NCBI GenBank assembly: GCA_029562645.1
Contig: JAKQUI010000075.1
Span: forward strand, 1 to 36,285
Direction: 5' to 3'
Origin: Spirochaetota bacterium
GTDB taxonomy: Bacteria; Spirochaetota; UBA4802; JAKQUI01
DNA: 36,285 nt
Part shown: positions 17,932-24,574 of the stretch, one piece after another
Numbering within the stretch: position 1 is the stretch's first letter
Layout of the letters: each line of letters opens with the position of its first letter
Program-made: the position numbers and the translations under genes
The notes under the pieces: model-generated
Database searches by the model: none
Seen by the model: the letters and a program-made list of their open reading frames with translations, nothing else
What the model was told of the DNA's origin: nothing

Positions 17932-18055
17932 CCGCCTGCCTGATTAGATGCGGGGAGTTCGCGCCGCGGCGTTTTCCGAAGGGGCGCGGTGCACACAAAC
18001 GGAAGCCGGAGAAACGGCGAACTTCGGGATCAGGCGCCATGCCGTAAATTTTTCC

Positions 18056-18084
18056 TTGCACCATTTGCGCAGGTGGGGTTGATT
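18056..18084 (+). promoter_or_regulatory. Candidate promoter of the fluoride-switched antiporter
   Basis: TTGCAC (18056-18061), a 17-bp spacer and TTGATT (18079-18084) would place the transcript start near 18090, a few bases before the riboswitch aptamer. The -10 is weak, but the position fits well. Confidence 0.45.
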
Positions 18085-18094
18085 GTCCACGCTG

Positions 18095-18146
18095 CAGGGG
18101 ATGGGGTCCCCCGTATAACCGCCACCGGCTGATGACTCCTGCCGCA
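18095..18146 (+). promoter_or_regulatory. Fluoride riboswitch aptamer (crcB motif)
   Basis: Sequence and fold match the crcB fluoride motif. P1 is GGGG/CCCC (18097-18100 with 18108-18111) around loop ATGGGGT. A junction reads AACCGCC (18118-18123 region), and a hairpin GCC-ACC-GGC (18121-18129) is followed by the hallmark CTGATGACTCCT. The loop GGGGT (18103-18107) can pair with ACTCC (18135-18139), the conserved pseudoknot, with one G-U pair. It lies between a promoter and an intrinsic terminator ahead of a cation/proton antiporter, a known target class for fluoride riboswitches along with CrcB/Fluc and CLC-F exporters. Binding of F- (via Mg2+) should turn expression on. Confidence 0.9.
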
Positions 18147-18178
18147 CCGACGTGTGGCGGGTGCCTCCAGTGAAAAAG

Positions 18179-18206
18179 GTCCGCCATGTGTCAGGCGGAT
18201 TTTTTT
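18179..18206 (+). terminator. Riboswitch expression platform: intrinsic terminator
   Basis: The stem TCCGCC (18180-18185) with GGCGGA (18194-18199) and an 8-nt loop is followed by seven T residues. A competing pairing exists: GGCGG at 18156-18160 can pair with CCGCC at 18181-18185, and GCCGCAC (18141-18147) can pair with GTGTGGC (18152-18158). This gives a ready antiterminator switch: a folded aptamer could free the GGCGG segment to break the terminator. The mechanism is inferred from complementarity only. Confidence 0.8.
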
Positions 18207-18224
18207 ATACCTTCGGAGGACTCC

Positions 18225-19469
18225 ATGCTCGAGTTATTCACCATCGTGACCGCGTGGCTCGCCCTTGCGGTTTTTTCCACCATTCTCGCCAACCGGTTAA
18301 AAATCTCCATGGCGCTCATGGAAATCTGCGTGGGCGCATTCGCCGGCTATATCGCCATGCGATTTTTTGATCCCGACATCCTGCACCCCAATGCGGAGTG
18401 GATGAAGTTTGTCGCCGGATCCGGCGCGGTGCTGCTCACCTTTCTCGCCGGCGCCGAGCTGGACCCGGCCTCGATGCGCGCGAAGGCGAAAGAGGTCACG
18501 GTCGTGGGGCTCATCGGCTTCTTCGCGCCGTTTATCGGCTGTGCGGCGCTGGCCTATTTCCTCCTCGGCTGGGACGGGCGCGCGAGCCTTCTCGGCGGGA
18601 TCGCCCTCTCCACGACGTCAATGGCCGTGGTCTACGCGGTGATGCTGGAGTACGGCTTCAATAAGACCGAATACGGCAAGGGGATTCTTGGGGCCTGTTT
18701 TATCAATGACCTGGGGACCGTGATTGGCCTGGGGCTCATCTTCGCGCCGTTTACGTATCGGACGTTGATATTGGTTGCCGCATGCGTTTTGATCGTCTTC
18801 GTGCTTCCCCCGATCACCGATCGCCTCACGAAGGTGTATGGCAATCGGACCGCCGCCATCCGCACCAAATGGCTGGTCTTCGTGCTCTTCGGGCTTGGGG
18901 CGCTCGCGCTGTGGTCGGGGTCAGAGCCGGTGCTCCCGGCCTATATCGCCGGCATGGCGCTCGCGGGCAGCGTCGCCAAGGACGAGTTCTTCATCCGGCG
19001 CTTCCGGACGCTCACCATCGGTTTTCTCACGCCGCTGTATTTTCTGCGCGCCGGTTACCTGGTGTCGATTCCCGCGGTCCTCGCCGCGCCGCTGGTGTTT
19101 CTCGCGCTTTTGGGCGGAAAGGTCGCATCGAAGATCCTCGGCCTCTATCCGGTCATCGGGGTCTTCCGTGAGAGCAAGAAGGAGCGCTGGTATTATACGC
19201 TCCTCATGTCCACCGGCCTCACCTTCGGCTCCATCTCGGCGCTCTACGGGCTCACGCACGGGATCGTCACGCGCGACCAGTACTCGTTCCTGATCGCGGC
19301 GATCATCGCCAGCGCCGTCATCCCCACGGTCATCGCGAACAAGGCCTTCCTGCCGGATCACCTGCTGGAGGCGCCCATGGCCGACGAGGAGATTCCGCAG
19401 CTCGACCGCGTGACGGACAACTGGGAGCAGGAGGAGTACGACATGTACACGAAAGCGAAGGGAGAGTGA
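18225..19469 (+). CDS. Cation/proton antiporter (Na+/H+ exchanger superfamily), fluoride-controlled
   Basis: A 414-residue polytopic protein with about 12 hydrophobic helices and the Na_H_Exchanger fold of CPA-type antiporters. The membrane-core Asn-Asp pair, N161-D162 in ACFINDLGTV, corresponds to the ion-binding ND motif; ND types are usually electroneutral. There is no RCK/TrkA-N domain; the tail is a short acidic cytoplasmic segment. The start at 18225 is chosen because CGGAGGA lies 4 nt upstream; an in-frame Met at 18186 lies inside the terminator hairpin and cannot be the start. The upstream fluoride riboswitch implies a role in fluoride stress, perhaps correcting proton or cation balance when HF enters. 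Whether it moves fluoride itself is unknown. Confidence 0.9.
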   Translation: MLELFTIVTAWLALAVFSTILANRLKISMALMEICVGAFAGYIAMRFFDPDILHPNAEWMKFVAGSGAVLLTFLAGAELDPASMRAKAKEVTVVGLIGFFAPFIGCAALAYFLLGWDGRASLLGGIALSTTSMAVVYAVMLEYGFNKTEYGKGILGACFINDLGTVIGLGLIFAPFTYRTLILVAACVLIVFVLPPITDRLTKVYGNRTAAIRTKWLVFVLFGLGALALWSGSEPVLPAYIAGMALAGSVAKDEFFIRRFRTLTIGFLTPLYFLRAGYLVSIPAVLAAPLVFLALLGGKVASKILGLYPVIGVFRESKKERWYYTLLMSTGLTFGSISALYGLTHGIVTRDQYSFLIAAIIASAVIPTVIANKAFLPDHLLEAPMADEEIPQLDRVTDNWEQEEYDMYTKAKGE

Positions 19470-19473
19470 CGCC

Positions 19474-19902
19474 TTATGTCAACAGGTCGCGTGCTTCGTC
19501 GAGCGTCCCCGGCTCGGCGAGTTTCGCGAGATCGCGCGGCGCCTCCTGGAACTTTTCCATGGCATTGTAGAACCGGTCGAGCACGTCGCCTTCCCGGGAG
19601 GGGATGAGGAAGATATGCGTGTGCGGGATGCGTTTCCCGCGCGCGTACATGCACACGAAATCGGGCGCGAGCGTTTTCATGATCCGGTTCGCGGCGCGAT
19701 GGGCGAGGGTAAACAGGCTCGCCACCTCATCCTCGGTGAGCTCGTGCCACCAGGGGACATGCCGCTTCGGGATCGCGAGGCAGTGTCCCTTTGCATAGGG
19801 GTTGATGTCGAGGATGACCATCGACAGCTCGTTTTCCATGATGATGCGCGCCGGCGCTGTGCCGGCGACGATGTCGCAGAATACGCACGTGGGTGTGCTC
19901 AT
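19474..19902 (-). CDS. HIT-family protein
   Basis: A 142-residue histidine-triad hydrolase-like protein. It starts MSTPTCVFCDIVAG (CxxC at 6 and 9, as in many zinc-containing bacterial HIT proteins), with I-N-P-Y-A-K-G-H and IPKRHV in the nucleotide-binding half. The signature reads IPHTHIFLIP: H94 and H96 are present, but the third His of the H-x-H-x-H triad is Phe98. The central His (nucleophile in this family) is kept, so activity is possible but not certain. An AGGAAG site precedes the ATG at 19902; a longer in-frame upstream extension lacks family similarity. It converges with the antiporter gene (4-bp gap) and lies downstream of tRNA-Gln on the same strand. Confidence 0.85.
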   Translation of the reverse strand: MSTPTCVFCDIVAGTAPARIIMENELSMVILDINPYAKGHCLAIPKRHVPWWHELTEDEVASLFTLAHRAANRIMKTLAPDFVCMYARGKRIPHTHIFLIPSREGDVLDRFYNAMEKFQEAPRDLAKLAEPGTLDEARDLLT

Positions 19903-19996
19903 GGGCCCTTCCTGTCGGTGTGATTGCATACGTATTTCCGGGCGATGGCGGGACGTCAATCGAATTATCGCCCCTGCGGGCAATTGGCGCGGCGAT

Positions 19997-20068
19997 CTGA
20001 GGCGCAAGGATTCGAACCTTGGGATGCTGGGATCAGAGCCCAGTGCCTTACCGCTTGGCTACGCCTCA
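19997..20068 (-). tRNA. tRNA-Gln (anticodon CUG)
   Basis: A complete cloverleaf on the minus strand. The acceptor stem is TGAGGCG/CGCCTCA, the D-arm GCC/GGC encloses AAGCGGTAA, the anticodon stem is CTGGG/CCCAG with loop CTCTGAT (anticodon CTG), and the T-arm is CAAGG-TTCGAAT-CCTTG. The discriminator is G, and CCA is not encoded. The core AGCGGTAAGGCACTGG is typical of tRNA-Gln. Confidence 0.95.
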
Positions 20069-20151
20069 CTGTTTTTCAAGTCTGCCTAACCGTCGAACTT
20101 CCGCAGCGTGTCGGTTGTCGATCGCTGTGAAAGTCCCACGCTCAATGAGCC

Positions 20152-20180
20152 AATATGGCCTCGTGCGGAGAGCATGTCAA
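20152..20180 (-). promoter_or_regulatory. Promoter of tRNA-Gln
   Basis: Read on the minus strand: TTGACA (20180-20175), a 17-bp spacer and CATATT (20157-20152), a near-consensus sigma-70 promoter about 80 bp upstream of the tRNA. The downstream HIT gene may share the transcript. Confidence 0.7.
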
Positions 20181-20283
20181 TTTTTTAACGAAAAATAGAA
20201 GCGTTCCATTGTGGAATTTACATGGATGTAACAGCCCTGAATGATGATCGCGCGTATTCCCGCGAGAATCGGTTTCTGGCGTG

Positions 20284-20796
20284 TTACTCGCGAAGGTTCG
20301 ATGGGGCTGATGAAGGCTTCGCCCGATCGCCATCATGGCGCGATCCATCGGTCAGCGCGGTTGCGGCTCGATGGAACAGGTTGCCGAATCTGCGGTAGTA
20401 GACATGCAGCAGCGCCGATCCTCCAATGGCCGCGATGATGATCGCCCCGAAAATCTGGCCCGTTGCCATTGTGCAGCGGATGTCGCCGTTAACCATCGTG
20501 CAGTTCGGGAAGAGCCGCAGCAGCAGCGCGAGCCCGATCGTGAATGCGCTGATATAGCAGCAGGGGGCCGAGAACACGATGGCGTAGCAGCGTGATATCA
20601 CGAGCGCCGGGCGCGAATGCAAACGGCCCACGGCGATCATGAGCACGATGCTCAATGCCGCGAGATAAAGGATCGCGAGAACGATCACGATAATCAGCGG
20701 CGTCCGGTTGATCCCTTCGGCGATGATTCCCGCCGCCGGAGGGATCAGCGCAAACGCCGTAAAGAGAACGTCCGGCAGCGCAATGGGATTCCGCAT
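20284..20796 (-). CDS. Four-helix membrane protein of unknown function
   Basis: A 170-residue protein with four clear hydrophobic segments (about 7-26, 33-57, 70-92 and 112-132) and a basic, Ser-rich cytoplasmic tail. Two Cys lie in the loop LLRLFPNCTMVNGDIRCTM and could form a disulfide. I recognise no family. It lies 82 bp downstream of the PFK gene on the same strand and could be a second cistron. There is no obvious Shine-Dalgarno before the ATG at 20796. Confidence 0.6.
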   Translation of the reverse strand: MRNPIALPDVLFTAFALIPPAAGIIAEGINRTPLIIVIVLAILYLAALSIVLMIAVGRLHSRPALVISRCYAIVFSAPCCYISAFTIGLALLLRLFPNCTMVNGDIRCTMATGQIFGAIIIAAIGGSALLHVYYRRFGNLFHRAATALTDGSRHDGDRAKPSSAPSNLRE

Positions 20797-20878
20797 AACG
20801 GATTATCGGGGCGCCGCGACGCGCGCGTGCGGTGTTTCGCGATGCGGCGTCGGCGGTCGCTTCGCCGTCATCGTCGCA

Positions 20879-21973
20879 TCATCGTCCCATGCTGATCCCG
20901 ATCGCCTCGGCGCACTGGATAAGCTGCGAGTCGACCGGCACGGTGCGCACCTTGCCCGCAAGCTCCTCGAGCGGCACCAGCACCATGTCCGGGGTCTTCA
21001 GCGCCACCATGGTGCCGAAGCGTCCCTCGGCCGCCGCCTGCACCGCGTAGCTGCCGAGGCGCGTTCCGAGGACGCGGTCGAAGGCGCAGGGCGAGCCGCC
21101 GCGCTGGATGTGTCCCAGGACCGTGCAGCGCACCTCGAGATCGATCCGCTTCTTGATCTGGTCGGCCAGGTACTGGCCCACGCCGCCCAGCTGCGGGACG
21201 CCCTGCAGGCGCGTCGAGGCCGACGAGAGCGTTATCTGCTCGCCGCCTTCCTCCTTGGCGCCCTCGGCCACCATGATGATGCTGAAGGGGCTGCCGCCCT
21301 TTTCGCGGAACTGTATCTTCTCCACCACCTTGTCGATGTTAAAGGGGATCTCGGGGATGAGGATGATGTGCGCCCCGCCGGAGATCCCCGACTCCATGGA
21401 TATCCAGCCGGCATTGCGGCCCATCACCTCCAGGATCATCACCCGCTGATGGCTTTTCCCGGTGGTCTGGAGGCGGTCCAGAGCGTCACAGGCAACCTGC
21501 ACCGCGGTCTGGTAGCCGAAGGTATAGTCCGTCTTGTCGAGGTCGTTGTCGATCGTCTTGGGGATGCCGATCGTGGGCACGCCCTTCTTGTGGAGCTTGT
21601 AGCCGATCTCGAGCGTTCCCTCGCCGCCCACGACGAACAGGCAGTCCAGGCCCAGCTTCCGGAAATTAGCGACCGTCTCGTCCGAGCGGTCGGTGACGCT
21701 GATGGATCCGTCCGCCTTGAGCTCCCGGTATTCGAACGGGTTGCCCTTGTTGGTGGTGCCGAGGATGGTGCCGCCCAGCGTAAGGATGTCCCGCGTGCTT
21801 TTCACAGTGAGCTCGGTTGTCCGGTTGAACACCAGCCCGTCGAAGCCGCCCTCGATCCCCACGACCGCGGCATTGTGCCCGATCGCCGCCGCGCGCGTGA
21901 CCGCGCGGATCACCGCATTGAGCCCCGAGCAGTCGCCGCCGCCGGTTAGAATGCCTACTTTTTTCAGTGTCAT
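20879..21973 (-). CDS. 6-phosphofructokinase (phosphoryl donor ATP or PPi uncertain)
   Basis: A 364-residue PFK that phosphorylates fructose 6-phosphate at C1 in glycolysis. GGGDCSGLN (11-19) is the donor-binding loop, GGEGT (116-120) the second Gly-rich loop, and PKTIDNDLD (138-146) carries the catalytic Asp. MGRNAGW and GHIQRGGSPCAFDR are family landmarks. Donor specificity is usually read from two sites: Gly/Gly in classic ATP enzymes, Asp/Lys in PPi enzymes. Here the first is Gly (GGEG) and the second is Lys139, the mixed signature of 'group III' PFKs such as some actinobacterial ATP enzymes. GGAGG lies just before the ATG. It may head a two-gene unit with the membrane protein downstream. 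Confidence 0.9.
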   Translation of the reverse strand: MTLKKVGILTGGGDCSGLNAVIRAVTRAAAIGHNAAVVGIEGGFDGLVFNRTTELTVKSTRDILTLGGTILGTTNKGNPFEYRELKADGSISVTDRSDETVANFRKLGLDCLFVVGGEGTLEIGYKLHKKGVPTIGIPKTIDNDLDKTDYTFGYQTAVQVACDALDRLQTTGKSHQRVMILEVMGRNAGWISMESGISGGAHIILIPEIPFNIDKVVEKIQFREKGGSPFSIIMVAEGAKEEGGEQITLSSASTRLQGVPQLGGVGQYLADQIKKRIDLEVRCTVLGHIQRGGSPCAFDRVLGTRLGSYAVQAAAEGRFGTMVALKTPDMVLVPLEELAGKVRTVPVDSQLIQCAEAIGISMGR

Positions 21974-22007
21974 GGGGTTCCTCCGGTTTCTTTTGATGCG
22001 CTCGCTA

Positions 22008-22106
22008 CCTCATCCCCCAACCCCTTCTCCCATAGGAGAAGGGGGGATTGGCGAGAGATATCTTCTGGCACACCCCTCTCCTATGGGAGAGGGGAAGGGG
22101 GTGAGG
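22008..22106. repeat. Palindromic dispersed repeat, copy B
   Basis: It has the same layout as copy A at 138-237. Hairpins are CCCCTTCTCC/GGAGAAGGGG (22021-22044) and CCCCTCTCC/GGAGAGGGG (22073-22094), enclosed by outer arms CCTCATCCCCC (22008-22018) and GGGGGTGAGG (22097-22106). It lies in the 353-bp gap between the divergent PFK and Tudor-like genes. The rest of that gap (22113-22326) shows no gene. Confidence 0.75.
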
Positions 22107-22326
22107 TGGTCGTTCCTCTACCGTCTTGTTTGATTATATCGTAATGCTAAACTGAAGATATCATATCCATGTACCTCTGTCCACAAGAATTCTATCGCAA
22201 TCGATTCTCCCGTACGGTGCGTGTGCGCAATAAACATATTGACGCTGCCGAAATCCGTGAGTACATTGTTGCCGCCGGGTGTCTCTCGGCGCCGTCGTAT
22301 ATACCAAGGGACGGTGGGAGGTAACG

Positions 22327-22692
22327 ATGAAGTCGGCAAAAGCAATCGCGGTAATCCTATTCGCACTCGGGGTCACCGCTGCGTTCGCCTGGAACGTCGG
22401 GGACCGCATCCTCGGGCAGTGGACGGACGGGATGTGGTATCCCGCCAAGGTCGCCGGGGTGCAGGATGGAAAATTCGCGGTCACCTTCGACGATGGGGAC
22501 GTGGGCGTGCTCGCCTCCGCGCAGATCAAGCGGATCGATTGGCGCGTGGGGACGAAGGTGCAGTGCAATTTCCGCAATGCGGGGCTCTACTATCCGGGGA
22601 CCATCACTCAGATGCGCGGCGAGGTGATCCACATCAGCTACGACGATGGCGATCAGGAGGGCGCCACCATCAGCCGCTGCCGTGCGCGGTAA
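22327..22692 (+). CDS. Secreted tandem Tudor/SH3-like domain protein
   Basis: A 121-residue protein with a signal peptide (KSAKAIAVILFALGVTAAFA) and two similar small beta-barrel units: VGDRILGQWTDGMWYPAKV ... VTFDDGDVG, and VGTKVQCNFRNAGLYYPGTI ... ISYDDGDQEG. The pattern W/Y-Y-P-A/G-x-(V/I) followed by F/Y-D-D-G-D is typical of Tudor/Agenet-like barrels. In eukaryotes these bind methylated peptides; in a secreted bacterial protein the ligand is unknown. GGGAGG precedes the ATG at 22327; an upstream in-frame GTG (22279) would bury the signal peptide. It appears monocistronic. Confidence 0.75.
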   Translation: MKSAKAIAVILFALGVTAAFAWNVGDRILGQWTDGMWYPAKVAGVQDGKFAVTFDDGDVGVLASAQIKRIDWRVGTKVQCNFRNAGLYYPGTITQMRGEVIHISYDDGDQEGATISRCRAR

Positions 22693-22712
22693 CGCGTTAC
22701 GTCCGAAATGGC

Positions 22713-22740
22713 TTGACGGTTCGGCGGTGGGTCCTAGGAT
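22713..22740 (+). promoter_or_regulatory. Candidate promoter of the GNAT gene
   Basis: TTGACG (22713-22718), a 16-bp spacer and TAGGAT (22735-22740) lie just after the Tudor-like gene. The transcript would have a leader of about 200 nt that contains nested inverted repeats (22798-22811 with 22885-22900; 22811-22815 with 22854-22858). Confidence 0.4.
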
Positions 22741-22945
22741 GCGTCAGTATTGATTTTTCTTTCGCGGAGATAGTATGACGGCTCTTGTTGGATATCGGTT
22801 CCCGCTCTGAGGGACGAAGCGATACGACGAAGCTGAAAACCCCATCCTTTGTTGTCCCGCCCCGTCGTTCGAGAATAGTTCTCTCTTTCAGAGCAGGAAC
22901 GGACCTTCGTGTGTTCGTATCTACTTTATTTACAGGAGAGCTGTC

Positions 22946-24184
22946 ATGAACGACGAATATAGATTTCGCACCGCGCAGTCGCCGGACGACGCGGAAAAAC
23001 TCAAAAACCACTTCGACGGCATATTCCTTCCCGAAAAGGTCGGAGAGGTGGCCGTCGCGCTGTATCATCACCGTCCCGGCATGGGGCCGGAGAACTGGTT
23101 CATCATCGAGGAGGCGACCACCGGCGCGATCGCGTCGGCCTGTACGCTGATTCCGTGGGTATGGGAGTTCGAGGGCGTACGGCTCGACGTGGCCGAGATG
23201 GGGCTCGTGGGAACGGCGGCCCCGCATCGCGGGCGGGGGTTGATGAACGAACTCGCGCGCCGCTTCGCGGAGGAGATGAACCGCCGGGGATGCGACCTGG
23301 GCGGGATCGAGGGGATCCCGGGCTTTTACGCCCGCTATGGCTATCACTACGCGGTCCCGTTGGAAAACCACATCAACCTGCCCCTGCATACCTGTTCCGG
23401 CATGGAGGCCGGCGCGTATGCGCTGCGCACGGCGACCCGCGACGATATCCCGTTTCTCATGGCGCAGGACGACGAGTACCGGCGCGCCTATTCCCTCTCG
23501 TCGGTGCGCGACGCGGCGTCGTGGGACTATATTTTTGGCCCGAGCGTCGACACCGAATGCGCGCGGGACATCAGGATCATCGAGCGCGACGGGGCGCCGC
23601 TCTTCTCCTTTGCGATGATGGCCTACGGGTTCGGCGCGGGCCTCATCGTCTGCGAGGTAAGCGAGGGGATCACGTGCGAGGCGTTGTGCGCGATGCTTCG
23701 CTTTCTCGGGGAGGAGGCCGCGCGGCGCGGAAAGCCGTATGTCCGCTTCAATCTGCATGTCGATTCGTCCCCGGCGCGGATGCTGATCGCGCTCGGCGCG
23801 GCGGTGAATCCGGGCTGGGCGTGGCAGGTGCGGGTCCCGCATCCCGAGCGCTTTCTCGCGAAGATCGCGCCCGCGCTCGATCGCCGGCTCGCCGGATCAC
23901 CATTCCGGGAGAGCACGATGGCGTTCGGCGTGAACCTTTATTGCGCGCGGTACCGTCTGGCGCTCGCGAACGGGCGGATAAAGTCGGTCGAGCGCGATGC
24001 GGGCGAATGCGCGCATGCGATCAATGTGAGCGCGGACCTCTTCCCCGCGCTCGCGCTGGGAGCGCACGGCTGGCGCGAACTCAACCGGGTGCGGCCCGAG
24101 GTGTGCGCCTCGAGCGACATGGCCGGGCTGCTGGCCGATGCGCTCTTTCCGCCGAGACGGTCGTGGATGCGGCTTGCGTATTGA
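22946..24184 (+). CDS. Eis-like GNAT-family N-acetyltransferase
   Basis: A 412-residue protein. The N-terminal GNAT domain (about 1-150) contains EMGLVGTAAPHRGRGLMNEL, with HRGRG (94-98) as the acetyl-CoA pyrophosphate loop, and GIEGIPGFYARYGY as the later GNAT motif. A second GNAT-like half and a C-terminal region make the total length and layout similar to the Eis group (about 400 residues). Members acetylate amines such as aminoglycosides or peptides, but the substrate here cannot be read from sequence. AGGAGA lies 8 nt before the ATG. It is cytoplasmic and followed by a 135-bp gap. Confidence 0.8.
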   Translation: MNDEYRFRTAQSPDDAEKLKNHFDGIFLPEKVGEVAVALYHHRPGMGPENWFIIEEATTGAIASACTLIPWVWEFEGVRLDVAEMGLVGTAAPHRGRGLMNELARRFAEEMNRRGCDLGGIEGIPGFYARYGYHYAVPLENHINLPLHTCSGMEAGAYALRTATRDDIPFLMAQDDEYRRAYSLSSVRDAASWDYIFGPSVDTECARDIRIIERDGAPLFSFAMMAYGFGAGLIVCEVSEGITCEALCAMLRFLGEEAARRGKPYVRFNLHVDSSPARMLIALGAAVNPGWAWQVRVPHPERFLAKIAPALDRRLAGSPFRESTMAFGVNLYCARYRLALANGRIKSVERDAGECAHAINVSADLFPALALGAHGWRELNRVRPEVCASSDMAGLLADALFPPRRSWMRLAY

Positions 24185-24319
24185 CGGTGCGGGGCGGTTC
24201 CGGATTTTTCGCTTGTCGGGATCGCCCCGGCCGGCTGTTTTGTCGTTCGGGCGCGTCGGCGCATGCCGGGGCGTCGCAGTTTTGTTGGCGTGATATCCAC
24301 AACCATGCGGAGGTGCATC

Positions 24320-24442
24320 ATGGCGAAATCGACCGATGCGCGAAAGGACGCGAAGAAGAAGCCGGAGAAAACGATGAAGGAGAAGAAGCAGGCCAAGCAG
24401 CAGAAAAAGAACGAGCGCGATCGCGAGAACAAGTCGCTGTAA
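24320..24442 (+). CDS. Small Lys-rich protein (40 aa)
   Basis: The frame encodes a 40-residue, extremely basic and hydrophilic peptide (MAKSTDARKDAKKKPEKTMK...), about one third Lys, with Glu/Gln and no hydrophobic core. GGAGG lies at 24309-24313, 6 nt before the ATG. The clear ribosome site and clean amino-acid bias suggest a real gene. Peptides of this composition are usually disordered and may bind nucleic acid or acidic partners. That function is inference. Confidence 0.6.
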   Translation: MAKSTDARKDAKKKPEKTMKEKKQAKQQKKNERDRENKSL

Positions 24443-24574
24443 CGCGCCGCGCATTCCGCCCGCATGTGTGGCGCATCGTATCCGCCTTGACAGAATGGGC
24501 CGTGTTCCCATCGTTGACAACGTTTTTCATGCGGATGGCGGATGTGCGCACACTATGTACAGGGCGGTATGATC

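Noticed and set aside
17985-18155. c-di-AMP (ydaO) or cobalamin riboswitch upstream of the antiporter
   Set aside because: Partial resemblances exist, but the compact crcB fold explains every conserved base of 18097-18143 better, and the supposed 5' half lies upstream of the likely promoter.
17861-18187. 108-codon minus-strand frame across the riboswitch
   Set aside because: Overlaps the aptamer and terminator and shows no coding features.
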